From: Christiangramia lutea | GTDB taxonomy: Bacteria; Bacteroidota; Bacteroidia; Flavobacteriales; Flavobacteriaceae | Direction of reading: 5' to 3' | Assembly (NCBI RefSeq): GCF_022489035.1 | Contig: NZ_JAKVTV010000003.1 | Location: 372,001 to 436,000 of the forward strand | Length of the DNA stretch: 64,000 nt | The notes under the pieces: generated by a model | The model's input: only the letters and a program-made list of their open reading frames with translations | What the model was told of the DNA's origin: nothing | The model's database searches: none | Program-made: the position numbers and the translations under genes | Part shown: positions 1-8,101 of the stretch, in pieces | Layout: every line of letters starts with the position of its first letter | How positions within the stretch are numbered: position 1 is the first letter of the stretch

Positions 1-11
1 AATAGTTTTTC

Positions 12-19
12 TACTTTAG
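12..19 (+). promoter_or_regulatory. Candidate -7 box of the ilv operon promoter
   Basis: TACTTTAG matches the Bacteroidetes -7 consensus TAnnTTTG at all but one position. It ends 4 nt before the leader start codon at 24. The -33 element would lie before the window, so it cannot be checked. The closeness to the ATG would place the transcript start at or next to the AUG. Confidence 0.4.
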
Positions 20-23
20 AAGC

Positions 24-95
24 ATGATTACAGCAATCCAGAACATTATCGTATCTATTATTGAGGTCATTTTCATTATTGAAAACCGACCCTGA
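24..95 (+). CDS. Ile/Val-rich leader peptide of the ilv operon
   Basis: This is a 23-codon ORF, ATG at 24 and TGA at 93-95. Nine of its 23 residues are Ile (positions 2, 5, 8, 9, 12, 13, 16, 18, 19) and two are Val (10, 15). It lies directly upstream of a rho-independent terminator (127-152) and the ilvDBNCA genes, the classical arrangement of a ribosome-mediated attenuator. Stalling at Ile codons when charged Ile-tRNA is low would leave 95-101 free to pair with 130-136 (antiterminator). A ribosome that reaches the stop at 93-95 would cover 95-101 and let the terminator form. The peptide is inferred from sequence; the composition and position make chance unlikely. No ribosome-binding site is visible, as usual in this phylum. 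Confidence 0.85.
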   Translation: MITAIQNIIVSIIEVIFIIENRP

Positions 96-126
96 AAGAT
101 GCGCGTTCTTTTTAGTATAAACCAAA

Positions 127-152
127 AGCCATCTTTTTAGATGGCTTTTTTT
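127..152 (+). terminator. ilv attenuator terminator
   Basis: AGCCATCT (127-134) pairs perfectly with AGATGGCT (139-146) across a TTTT loop, followed by a run of seven T. It sits between the Ile-rich leader ORF and ilvD. The competing strand AAAGATG (95-101), overlapping and following the leader stop codon, is exactly complementary to CATCTTT (130-136), giving a 7-bp antiterminator that would break the terminator stem. Confidence 0.88.
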
Positions 153-340
153 ATATCCAGAAATGAATTTTCAACAAATATTTCATTTAGCTATCGTAAT
201 CTAAAACATTTTAAAACTCTGAAAAACAGCACTTTAAATATTTGAAGATTGGTTTGGGATTAATTCATGAACCGGAAACTGGCTAAAACACTATAGTTAA
301 CCAAGTATTTTTAAATCTTATTGAAATCGAAATATATTAA
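153..340 (+). other. Untranslated stretch between ilv attenuator and ilvD
   Basis: About 190 nt of AT-rich sequence follow the attenuator. I see no ORF with a plausible start, no second terminator and no obvious riboswitch. It probably is the ilvD 5' untranslated region. Confidence 0.5.
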
Positions 341-2014
341 ATGAATACCAAATACAGCTCAAAAATAACGCAAAGCGATTCCCAGCCAGCTTCCCAGGCC
401 ATGCTTCACGCCATTGGACTAAGTCGTGAAGATTTAAAAAAACCATTCGTGGGTATTGGAAGCACGGGTTATGAGGGAAATCCTTGCAATATGCATTTGA
501 ATGACCTGGCTAAAGAGGTGAAAAAAGGAACTCAAAAAGCTGGTTTAAACGGACTCATCTTTAATACCATCGGCGTAAGCGACGGGATATCTATGGGAAC
601 CCCGGGAATGCGTTTTTCTTTGCCTTCTCGTGATCTCATCGCAGATTCCATGGAAACGGTGGTAGAAGGAATGTCTTATGACGGTTTGGTAACTGTGGTT
701 GGATGTGACAAAAATATGCCTGGAGCTTTAATGGCGATGTTACGACTGAACCGTCCTTCGGTTTTGGTTTATGGTGGCACCATTTCTTCTGGTTGTCATA
801 ATGGAAAAAAACTGGATGTGGTTTCGGCATTTGAAGCATGGGGTTCCAAGGTTTCGGGAGAAATGCCCGAAGAGGAATACCAGCAGGTGATCGAAAAAGC
901 CTGTCCGGGAGCAGGGGCCTGCGGGGGGATGTATACGGCGAATACGATGGCTTCAGCAATTGAGGCTCTGGGAATGAGTCTGCCGTTTAACAGTTCCAAT
1001 CCGGCAACCGGGCCAGAAAAAGCTCTGGAAAGCGTAAAAGCAGGGGAGGCGATGGAGTTATTATTGGAAAAAGATTTAAAACCAAAGGATATCGTAACGG
1101 CAAAATCCCTGGAAAATGCGATAAGATTATTAACAGTGCTTGGTGGATCGACCAACGCCGTCCTGCATTTTCTTGCCATTGCAAAGGCTGCAGATATTAG
1201 CTTCGGCTTAAAGGATTTTGAAAGAATTTGTGAGGAAACTCCATTCCTGGCTGATCTCAAGCCGAGTGGAAAATATTTAATGGAAGATATTCACAGGATA
1301 GGGGGAATCCCGGCTGTGATGAAGTATATGCTTGAAAAAGGATTGCTTCATGGCGAATGTATGACCGTCACCGGTAAAACCATTGCCGAAAACCTTGAAA
1401 ATGTGAAACCATTGCCCGGCGATCAGGATGTGATACATCCGGTTGAAAAACCTATCAAAGCCACCGGACATATCAGAATACTATACGGTAATCTGGCTTC
1501 TGAAGGTTCCGTAGCGAAAATTACGGGAAAAGAAGGGCTTTATTTTAAAGGAAAAGCGAGGGTTTTTAACGGTGAATTTGAAGCCAACGAAGGGATTTCC
1601 TCCGGGAAGGTTCAAAAAGGAGACGTGGTCGTCATTCGCTATGAGGGGCCTAAAGGCGGCCCCGGAATGCCGGAAATGTTGAAGCCAACTTCAGCGATTA
1701 TGGGTGCAGGATTGGGAAAAGAGGTTGCGCTTATTACCGATGGAAGATTTTCTGGAGGAACTCATGGATTTGTCGTAGGGCATATCACTCCGGAAGCTCA
1801 GCAAGGCGGACTTATAGCTCTTCTTAAAGACGGAGATGAGATCAGCATTAATGCTGAAACCAATACGATTCAAGCCGACCTAAGCGATGAGGAAATTGAA
1901 AAAAGAAGAAAGACCTGGAAAGCTCCAGCTTTTAAGGTTAAAGGAGGAGTTCTCTATAAATACGCGAAAATGGTAGCATCAGCTTCAGAAGGCTGTGTGA
2001 CCGATGAATTTTAA
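341..2014 (+). CDS. ilvD: Dihydroxy-acid dehydratase
   Basis: The 557-residue protein dehydrates 2,3-dihydroxy-isovalerate and 2,3-dihydroxy-3-methylvalerate to the oxo acids, the third shared step of Val/Ile synthesis. The three iron-sulfur ligands of the family are visible: Cys49 (GNPCNMHL), Cys122 (VGCDKNMPG) and Cys194 ([14 protein letters not shown]). The length is normal for the family. It is the first structural gene after the attenuator, and ilvB follows after 11 nt, so it heads the ilvDBNCA operon. The ATG at 341 gives the usual short N-terminus. Confidence 0.97.
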   Translation: MNTKYSSKITQSDSQPASQAMLHAIGLSREDLKKPFVGIGSTGYEGNPCNMHLNDLAKEVKKGTQKAGLNGLIFNTIGVSDGISMGTPGMRFSLPSRDLIADSMETVVEGMSYDGLVTVVGCDKNMPGALMAMLRLNRPSVLVYGGTISSGCHNGKKLDVVSAFEAWGSKVSGEMPEEEYQQVIEKACPGAGACGGMYTANTMASAIEALGMSLPFNSSNPATGPEKALESVKAGEAMELLLEKDLKPKDIVTAKSLENAIRLLTVLGGSTNAVLHFLAIAKAADISFGLKDFERICEETPFLADLKPSGKYLMEDIHRIGGIPAVMKYMLEKGLLHGECMTVTGKTIAENLENVKPLPGDQDVIHPVEKPIKATGHIRILYGNLASEGSVAKITGKEGLYFKGKARVFNGEFEANEGISSGKVQKGDVVVIRYEGPKGGPGMPEMLKPTSAIMGAGLGKEVALITDGRFSGGTHGFVVGHITPEAQQGGLIALLKDGDEISINAETNTIQADLSDEEIEKRRKTWKAPAFKVKGGVLYKYAKMVASASEGCVTDEF

Positions 2015-2025
2015 TATGGTGAATT

Positions 2026-3759
2026 ATGCAGGTAAAAACAGCAAGTTTCGAAAAGGTAAAAACAAAGAACACCTTGACCGTTTCAGGGGCTGAAGCGGTG
2101 ATCAAATGTTTGCTTGAGGAAGGTGTGGAGACTATTTACGGTTATCCGGGAGGGGCGATTATGCCCGTCTATGATGAACTGTATAAATATCAGAAGGAGA
2201 TTCACCACGTCCTCACCAGGCATGAACAGGGCGCTACCCATGCGGCCCAGGGTTATGCCCGGGTTTCCGGAAAAGTTGGAGTGGCTATTGCTACTTCCGG
2301 TCCAGGAGCAACCAACCTCATTACGGGAATTGCTGATGCCCAGATCGATTCAACACCTATGGTATGCATTACCGGGCAGGTAGGCTCCCATTTACTCGGA
2401 AGTGATGCCTTCCAGGAAACCGATATTGTGGGAATTTCCACGCCAGTTACCAAATGGAACTACCAGATAACTAAAGCCGAAGAGATCCCGGAGGTAATGG
2501 CAAAGGCCTTTTATATTGCCAAATCGGGAAGACCTGGACCTGTATTAATCGATATTACCAAGGATGCGCAATTCGCTTCACTGGAGTTCAGTTATAAAAA
2601 ATGCTCAGGCATAAGAAGCTATAAACCGATTCCGGAATTGAACCTTCTGGAGGTTGAAAGGGCTGCCGATGTCATCAATAATGCGAAAAAACCGATGATT
2701 GTTTGGGGTCAGGGTGTGATCCTTGGAGAAGCTGAAGAGCTTTTCAAACAGGTTGTTGAAAAAGCCGGTATTCCTGCGGCCTGGACTATTCTGGGACTTT
2801 CGGCCTTACCAACAGATCATCCGCTGAATGTAGGAATGGTAGGCATGCATGGTAATTACGCGCCGAATATGCTTACCAACGAATGCGATGTTTTGATCGC
2901 CATAGGGATGCGATTCGATGACCGGGTGACTGGAAACCTTGAAAAATACGCCAAACAGGCTAAAGTGGTCCATTTTGAGATCGATCCAGCCGAAATTAAT
3001 AAGAATGTAAAAGCTGATTTTCCTGTTTTGGGAGATGTAAAGGAAAGCTTGAAAGCACTTCTTGAATTGCTGGAGCCGAATTCTCATAAGGAATGGCATA
3101 ATCAGTTCAAGGAGCTTTACAAGACCGAATATGAAAAAGTGATCAGGAAAGACCTGGATGTCTCTAAAAAAGATCTGGGAATGGCTGAGGTTATTCAGCA
3201 GATCAATAAGCAGTCTAACGGAGATGCGATCATTGTCTCAGATGTTGGCCAGCACCAGATGGCCGCCTGCCGTTATGCCAAATTCAATGGCACCAGAAGT
3301 AATGTGACTTCCGGCGGACTGGGAACTATGGGCTTTGCACTTCCGGCAGCGATCGGCGCGAAAATGGCCAAACCAGAAAGGGATGTTGTCGCTGTGATTG
3401 GTGATGGTGGTTACCAGATGACCATACAGGAACTGGGAACCATTTTTCAGACCAAGGTACCCGTGAAAATTGTGCTTTTAAATAATGGTTTCCTCGGAAT
3501 GGTAAGACAATGGCAGCAATTGTTCTTTGACAAACGCTATGCCTCTACAACCATGATCAATCCCGATTTTATCACGATCGCTAAAGGATATCATGTTGAA
3601 GCAAAACAGGTGACCGAAAGGAGTCAGCTGGCCGATGCCGTGAAAGAAATGATGGAAAGCGAAGAGGCTTATTTCCTTGAAGTTAAAGTTGAACAGGAAG
3701 AAAACGTGTTCCCGATGATCCCAACGGGAGCAGCAGTATCTGACGTATTATTGGAATAA
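2026..3759 (+). CDS. ilvB: Acetolactate synthase large (catalytic) subunit
   Basis: The 577-residue ThDP enzyme condenses pyruvate with pyruvate or 2-oxobutyrate. The catalytic Glu of the ThDP site is Glu67 in RHEQGATHAAQGYAR. The ThDP/Mg motif GDGGYQ followed by NNGFLGMVRQWQ lies near residues 460-490. The three domains (PYR, central, PP) are complete. The gene overlaps the regulatory subunit ilvN by one nucleotide, indicating translational coupling of the two subunits. It is part of the attenuator-controlled ilv operon. Confidence 0.97.
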   Translation: MQVKTASFEKVKTKNTLTVSGAEAVIKCLLEEGVETIYGYPGGAIMPVYDELYKYQKEIHHVLTRHEQGATHAAQGYARVSGKVGVAIATSGPGATNLITGIADAQIDSTPMVCITGQVGSHLLGSDAFQETDIVGISTPVTKWNYQITKAEEIPEVMAKAFYIAKSGRPGPVLIDITKDAQFASLEFSYKKCSGIRSYKPIPELNLLEVERAADVINNAKKPMIVWGQGVILGEAEELFKQVVEKAGIPAAWTILGLSALPTDHPLNVGMVGMHGNYAPNMLTNECDVLIAIGMRFDDRVTGNLEKYAKQAKVVHFEIDPAEINKNVKADFPVLGDVKESLKALLELLEPNSHKEWHNQFKELYKTEYEKVIRKDLDVSKKDLGMAEVIQQINKQSNGDAIIVSDVGQHQMAACRYAKFNGTRSNVTSGGLGTMGFALPAAIGAKMAKPERDVVAVIGDGGYQMTIQELGTIFQTKVPVKIVLLNNGFLGMVRQWQQLFFDKRYASTTMINPDFITIAKGYHVEAKQVTERSQLADAVKEMMESEEAYFLEVKVEQEENVFPMIPTGAAVSDVLLE

Positions 3760-4298
3760 TGGAAAAGAAGAATTATACCGTATCGATATACACCGAGAAC
3801 AATCTTGGATTGCTTTCCAGGATCGCTGCCATTTTTTTGAAAAGGCACATCAATATTGAAAGTATCACCGCTTCGCCAAGCGAGGTGACGGAAGTGATGC
3901 GTTTTATCATCATTGTGAATGTAACCGAGGAACAGATCAAAAAGATTGTGGGTCAGCTTGAAAAACAGATCGAAGTGATCAAGGCATTTTATCATACCGA
4001 TGCTGAGACCATTTACCAGGAAACCGCTCTTTATAAGATCAGGTCTCAGGACTTTTTAGACGATCATAATATCCAGGATTTTATCAAGGAAACCAATGCA
4101 CGCATTGTGACCGTAACCAAGGAATTCTTTGTAATCGAAAAGACTGGAAAACGCAGTGAGGTAGACGCGCTTTATGAAACTTTAAAACCATACGGATTGA
4201 TGCAGTTCGTGAGATCGGGAACCATCGCGGTCACCAAGAACGAAATGCCAATTTCAGGAATATTAGAAAAATTTAATACTACAAATTCATTATCATGA
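3759..4298 (+). CDS. ilvN: Acetolactate synthase small (regulatory) subunit
   Basis: The 179-residue protein has an N-terminal ACT domain (residues about 4-75, [21 protein letters not shown]), the site of valine binding in this family. A second alpha/beta domain follows (residues about 80-160). It activates IlvB and makes it sensitive to valine feedback. It overlaps ilvB by 1 nt and ilvC by 4 nt (ATGA), so it is coupled to both neighbours. Confidence 0.95.
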   Translation: MEKKNYTVSIYTENNLGLLSRIAAIFLKRHINIESITASPSEVTEVMRFIIIVNVTEEQIKKIVGQLEKQIEVIKAFYHTDAETIYQETALYKIRSQDFLDDHNIQDFIKETNARIVTVTKEFFVIEKTGKRSEVDALYETLKPYGLMQFVRSGTIAVTKNEMPISGILEKFNTTNSLS

Positions 4299-5764
4299 CC
4301 AACTATTTTAACAGCCTTTCATCCAGCGAAAAAAAAGCCCAGTTAGCAACCTGCAGATTTATGGAGCTTGAAGAATTCGATAACGGAGTAGATGCTTTAA
4401 GAGATAAAAAAATAGTCATTGTTGGCTGCGGCGCTCAGGGTCTTAATCAGGGCCTGAATATGCGCGACAGCGGACTCGATATTTCATATGCGCTTAGGGA
4501 AGGCGCGATCAAGGAAAAACGCCAGTCCTGGAAAAATGCTGCGGAAAACGATTTTGCCGTTGGCACTTACGAGGATCTTATCCCGGAAGCCGATCTTGTG
4601 ATCAACCTAACGCCCGATAAGCAGCATACCTCTGTGATCAAGGCAATCCAGCCGTATCTAAAAAAGAATGCCGTGCTTTCATATTCTCACGGTTTCAATA
4701 TCGTGGAGGAAGGTATGAAGATCCGCGAAGATGTGACCGTGATCATGGTCGCGCCGAAATGCCCGGGTTCTGAAGTTCGTGAAGAATACAAACGCGGATT
4801 TGGGGTGCCAACGCTTATCGCGGTACATCCCGAAAATGATCCTCACGGGATTGGCCTTGAATGGGCAAAGGCTTATGCTTATGCTACCGGTGGTCATAGA
4901 GCAGGAGTTCTTGAATCTTCTTTCGTTGCTGAAGTGAAATCAGACCTTATGGGAGAGCAGACCATTCTTTGTGGAGTGCTGCAAACCGGCTCGATCCTCA
5001 CTTTCGATAAAATGGTTGCTGAAGGAGTCGATCCGAATTATGCCGCGAAATTGATTCAGTATGGTTGGGAAACCATTACCGAAGCTTTAAAACACGGTGG
5101 AATTACCCAGATGATGGATCGTCTTTCAGATTCAGCCAAATTAAGAGCCTATGAAATTTCCGAAGACTTAAAGAAAACCATGCGACCACTTTTTCAGAAG
5201 CATATGGACGATATTATTTCCGGGGAATTCAGTAGCCGAATGATGAAAGACTGGGCGAATGATGATAAAGAATTGCATACCTGGAGAGCTGAAACAGAGA
5301 ATACCGCTTTTGAAAAGACCGAAGCGACTTCCGAAGAAATAATCGAACAGGAATATTTTGATAAGGGGGTATTGTTGGTCGCATTTGTGAAATCTGGAGT
5401 TGAACTTGCCTTTGAAACCATGGTAGATGCCGGCATTATTGAGGAATCGGCTTATTACGAGTCACTTCACGAAACTCCGTTGATCGCCAATACCATCGCT
5501 CGTAAAAAGTTATACGAAATGAACCGGGTGATTTCAGATACTGCTGAATATGGCTGCTACCTTTTCGATCACGCGGCCAAGCCACTAATCAAGGATTATG
5601 TGAATTCATTGGAGCCTGAGGTTGCAGGTAAAACCTATGAAGGAAAGGAACCAGATCATCATAAACTGGAAAAAATAAATACTGAAATAAGAAATCATCC
5701 TGTTGAGGAGGTCGGAGCAAAACTAAGATCGGCGATGACCGCAATGAAGAAAATATACGCGTAA
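4295..5764 (+). CDS. ilvC: Ketol-acid reductoisomerase, class II (long form)
   Basis: The 489-residue protein isomerises and reduces acetolactate/acetohydroxybutyrate with NAD(P)H. The Rossmann glycine motif is [10 protein letters not shown] (residues about 44-53). The length of about 490 residues, with a duplicated C-terminal helical knot domain, marks the class II, E. coli-type enzyme rather than the 330-residue class I form. It overlaps ilvN by 4 nt and ilvA by 1 nt. Confidence 0.96.
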   Translation: MTNYFNSLSSSEKKAQLATCRFMELEEFDNGVDALRDKKIVIVGCGAQGLNQGLNMRDSGLDISYALREGAIKEKRQSWKNAAENDFAVGTYEDLIPEADLVINLTPDKQHTSVIKAIQPYLKKNAVLSYSHGFNIVEEGMKIREDVTVIMVAPKCPGSEVREEYKRGFGVPTLIAVHPENDPHGIGLEWAKAYAYATGGHRAGVLESSFVAEVKSDLMGEQTILCGVLQTGSILTFDKMVAEGVDPNYAAKLIQYGWETITEALKHGGITQMMDRLSDSAKLRAYEISEDLKKTMRPLFQKHMDDIISGEFSSRMMKDWANDDKELHTWRAETENTAFEKTEATSEEIIEQEYFDKGVLLVAFVKSGVELAFETMVDAGIIEESAYYESLHETPLIANTIARKKLYEMNRVISDTAEYGCYLFDHAAKPLIKDYVNSLEPEVAGKTYEGKEPDHHKLEKINTEIRNHPVEEVGAKLRSAMTAMKKIYA

Positions 5765-7038
5765 TGGATACTTTGCTGGAAAAAGATAAAATATACAAAC
5801 CGAGTCACGAAGCTGTTAAACAGGCTGCCGAAAGAATTTCTAAAGTGGTTTTAAGAACACCTTTGGCCGAATCCTTTACCTATTCCAATAGGTTTCAGGC
5901 GAAGGTGATGCTGAAACGGGAGGACCTGCAACAGGTTCGATCCTATAAGATTCGGGGTGCGTATAATAAGATTTCCAGCCTTCCGAAGGTACAGTTAGAA
6001 AAAGGAGTCATCTGCGCCAGTGCGGGGAATCACGCACAGGGTGTGGCTTTCGCATGCAATAAGCTGAAGGTAAAAGGAGTGATCTATATGCCCGGAACTA
6101 CTCCGAAACAGAAGGTGGAGCAAACCGAAATGTTTGGAGGAAAATGGGTTGAGGTCGTCTTGAAAGGTGACACTTACGATGATTCCTTTAAAAGCGCGAT
6201 GAAACATATGGAAACCCATGGTCTTGTATTCATTCATCCATTTGACGATGAAAAAGTGATAGAAGGCCAGGCGACCATCGCTTTGGAAATTCTGGAGCAG
6301 GCAGATGCACCTATCGATTATGTGTTTGCTCCCCTTGGCGGCGGTGGACTGCTTGCGGGCGTTTCATCCATGTTCAAGAAACTGTCTCCAAAAACAAAAA
6401 TTATCGGGATCGAACCCGAGGGCGCTCCTTCGATGAAAACTTCTTTGCGAGCGGGTAAGGTGGTAGAACTCGAGAATATTGAACGTTTTGTAGATGGCGC
6501 CTCTGTTCAGAAAGTGGGATCGAGGAATTTTGCCATCTGTAAGGAAAACCTGGATGAGATGATCACGGTTCCTGAAGGTAAGATCTGCCAAACCATTTTA
6601 GATTTATATAACCAGGATGCGATGGTGGTGGAACCTGCCGGAGCAATGGCGATCTCTGCTTTGGATTTTTATGCTGAAAAGATCAAAGGGAAGAACGTGG
6701 TTTGCATTGTTAGCGGAAGCAATAACGACATTATCAGGATGGCTGAAATCAAGGAAAGAGCATTGCTTTATTCCGGATTGAAACATTATTTCGTGGTGGT
6801 TTTCCCGCAGCGAGCAGGTGCTTTAAAGGAGTTTGTAGCAAAAGTTTTGGGCCCTAATGATGATATTACCCATTTTGAATATTCTAAAAAGCACAACAGG
6901 TCTAATGGTCCCGCAGTAGTGGGGATCGAATTAAAAGATCCTAATGACTTTAAACCACTGGTAGAGAGAATGAAAAAGAAGAATTTCTATGGAGAATATC
7001 TTAACGATAATCCAAATTTATTTCAATTTTTAATCTAG
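5764..7038 (+). CDS. ilvA: Threonine deaminase (threonine ammonia-lyase, biosynthetic)
   Basis: The 424-residue PLP enzyme makes 2-oxobutyrate from threonine, the first step to isoleucine. The PLP lysine is Lys62 in SYKIRGAYNKI, and the phosphate-binding glycine loop is LGGGGLLAG. Residues about 335-424 form one ACT-like regulatory domain (HYFVVVFPQRAGALKEFV), so Ile feedback is likely. E. coli IlvA is longer, with two such subdomains. It is the last gene of the ilv operon. No strong terminator follows; the arg leader begins within 40 nt. Confidence 0.95.
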   Translation: MDTLLEKDKIYKPSHEAVKQAAERISKVVLRTPLAESFTYSNRFQAKVMLKREDLQQVRSYKIRGAYNKISSLPKVQLEKGVICASAGNHAQGVAFACNKLKVKGVIYMPGTTPKQKVEQTEMFGGKWVEVVLKGDTYDDSFKSAMKHMETHGLVFIHPFDDEKVIEGQATIALEILEQADAPIDYVFAPLGGGGLLAGVSSMFKKLSPKTKIIGIEPEGAPSMKTSLRAGKVVELENIERFVDGASVQKVGSRNFAICKENLDEMITVPEGKICQTILDLYNQDAMVVEPAGAMAISALDFYAEKIKGKNVVCIVSGSNNDIIRMAEIKERALLYSGLKHYFVVVFPQRAGALKEFVAKVLGPNDDITHFEYSKKHNRSNGPAVVGIELKDPNDFKPLVERMKKKNFYGEYLNDNPNLFQFLI

Positions 7039-7045
7039 TAAATGC

Positions 7046-7073
7046 TTGTCGTTTAAAATTTTGTATACATTTG
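7046..7073 (+). promoter_or_regulatory. Candidate promoter of the arginine operon
   Basis: TTG at 7046-7048 and TACATTTG at 7066-7073 fit the Bacteroidetes -33 (TTTG) and -7 (TAnnTTTG) elements with a 17-bp spacer. The -7 box ends 4 nt before the ATG of the first Arg-rich mini-ORF. Transcription would therefore start at or just beside that AUG, which points to leaderless translation of the leader peptide. Confidence 0.55.
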
Positions 7074-7077
7074 CAAT

Positions 7078-7140
7078 ATGATTTCGATCAAACAAATAAT
7101 ATTACCCCGCTTTCATTTCAGGCCCCGCCGCCGCTTCTAG
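7078..7140 (+). CDS. Arg-rich leader peptide 1 of the arg operon
   Basis: This is a 20-codon ORF, ATG 7078, TAG 7138-7140. It has five Arg (residues 11, 15, 17, 18, 19) and ends in RPRRRF. Three consecutive CGC codons (7126-7134) lie right before the stop. It sits between ilvA and the arginine genes and immediately after a good promoter. Its codons 6-9 form the left arm of a 12-bp inverted repeat (7093-7104 with 7167-7178), and codons around Arg15 form the left arm of a second stem (7116-7122 with 7150-7156). Ribosome position on the ORF would therefore decide RNA folding. The inferred role is sensing charged Arg-tRNA. Confidence 0.72.
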   Translation: MISIKQIILPRFHFRPRRRF

Positions 7141-7178
7141 GCCGCGACCCCTGAAACCATTTCTTTTAATATTATTTG
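7093..7178 (+). promoter_or_regulatory. Long nested hairpin across leader peptide 1
   Basis: CAAATAATATTA (7093-7104) is the exact reverse complement of TAATATTATTTG (7167-7178). Inside it, TTTCAGG (7116-7122) pairs with CCTGAAA (7150-7156). A short T run follows at 7180-7184, but the outer stem is AT-only, so it could be a weak terminator or a processing/anti-hairpin element. It overlaps the Arg leader ORF. Confidence 0.55.
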
Positions 7179-7253
7179 ATTTTTACCATTTTGAATTACC
7201 CATACAGCATAGAACATAAAATTGAGATCAGAACTTTTTCTGACATTTCCCCT

Positions 7254-7283
7254 ATGCGCCGCCGCTTTCCCCGTCGCACGTAA
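7254..7283 (+). CDS. Arg-rich leader peptide 2 of the arg operon
   Basis: This mini-ORF encodes MRRRFPRRT: five Arg in nine residues, with three CGC codons directly after the ATG and CGT-CGC further on. It repeats the Arg-Arg-Arg-Phe motif of leader 1. The last codons and stop lie in a small hairpin CGCAC-GTAA-GTGCG (7275-7288) with a GNRA-type tetraloop. Downstream are two mutually exclusive stems: GGAAC (7302-7306) with GTTCC (7320-7324), and GGTTC (7319-7323) with GAACC (7333-7337). It ends 94 nt before the first arg gene. It could control read-through or access to the start at 7378. Confidence 0.7.
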   Translation: MRRRFPRRT

Positions 7284-7337
7284 GTGCGTCTATATATCCA
7301 TGGAACTTAGGTGAGTCCGGTTCCGCCCTCGAGAACC
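7275..7337 (+). promoter_or_regulatory. Alternative hairpins after leader peptide 2
   Basis: Stem a is CGCAC/GTGCG (7275-7279/7284-7288, loop GTAA). Stem b is GGAAC/GTTCC (7302-7306/7320-7324). Stem c is GGTTC/GAACC (7319-7323/7333-7337). Stems b and c share 7320-7323 and cannot coexist, as expected of a switch. No long T run follows, so a classical intrinsic terminator is not evident; the mechanism is left open. Confidence 0.5.
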
Positions 7338-7377
7338 CAGATCAAAAACATTGTTTCAAACTTAATTTCTTTAGCAG

Positions 7378-8019
7378 ATGAAAATTCTCATTGCTAATAA
7401 ATCTCATGCTTCGTACGCTGAGATCATTTGTAATACTATCGAAGAGTCGGCAAAGGTCCGCGGGACTGGTATTGCGCGCAGAACTCCTGAATATATCATC
7501 AATAAGATGGAAAAGGGGAATGCCGTGATCGCTCTGGATGGTGAAAAGTTTGCCGGTTTCTGCTATATCGAAACCTGGAGCCATGATAAGTATGTCGCAA
7601 ATTCAGGTTTGATCGTGCATCCAGATTTCAGAAATCAGGGGCTGGCCAAGGATATTAAGAATGTCATTTTTGAGCATTCCAGGAAAAAATATCCCGAGGC
7701 TAAGATCTTCGGAATTACCACCGGCCTGGCTGTGATGAAGATCAATTATGACCTTGGATACCAGCCGGTCACCTTTTCTGAACTTACCGATGATGAAGCA
7801 TTCTGGAAAGGCTGCCAGACCTGTAAAAACTATGACGTGCTTACCAGGACCGATCATAAGATGTGTCTGTGTACCGGCATGTTGTACGATCCGGCGAAAA
7901 AGAAGGATGCTAAAAAAGTTGAAAAACCGAAGAGCAGGTTCAACGAGAAAACATTTCAAAGGTTAAAGCATATCAAGCAAACGCTTTTCTTTAAAAAGGA
8001 AAAGCTGGAAAAAGAGTAG
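7378..8019 (+). CDS. GNAT acyltransferase, probable N-acyl-glutamate synthase of arginine synthesis
   Basis: The 213-residue protein has a GNAT fold; the acyl-CoA binding segment is around residues 78-100 (LIVHPDFRNQGLAKDIKN). Residues about 142-165 carry a Cys-rich segment (GCQTC and MCLCTG), not usual in simple GNAT proteins, that may bind a metal. As the first gene of a complete arg operon lacking any other argA/argJ, it probably acylates glutamate (acetyl or succinyl). It is not related to the long AAK-GNAT ArgA of E. coli. Function rests on context; the family assignment is firm. Confidence 0.75.
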   Translation: MKILIANKSHASYAEIICNTIEESAKVRGTGIARRTPEYIINKMEKGNAVIALDGEKFAGFCYIETWSHDKYVANSGLIVHPDFRNQGLAKDIKNVIFEHSRKKYPEAKIFGITTGLAVMKINYDLGYQPVTFSELTDDEAFWKGCQTCKNYDVLTRTDHKMCLCTGMLYDPAKKKDAKKVEKPKSRFNEKTFQRLKHIKQTLFFKKEKLEKE

Positions 8020-8028
8020 TGAAATTTC

Positions 8029-8084
8029 GTCAAGCTGAACTTGTTTCAGCTTCTCTATAGATCATGAAACAAGTTCAGGATGAC
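8029..8084. repeat. GTCA...TGAC palindromic repeat, type A
   Basis: A 56-bp element starts GTCAAGCTGAACTTGTTTCA and ends AAGTTCAGGATGAC. The two halves are imperfect inverted copies joined near TATAGATC. It fills the gap before argG. Confidence 0.8.
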
Positions 8085-8101
8085 AAAAGCATAAATAAAA
8101 A

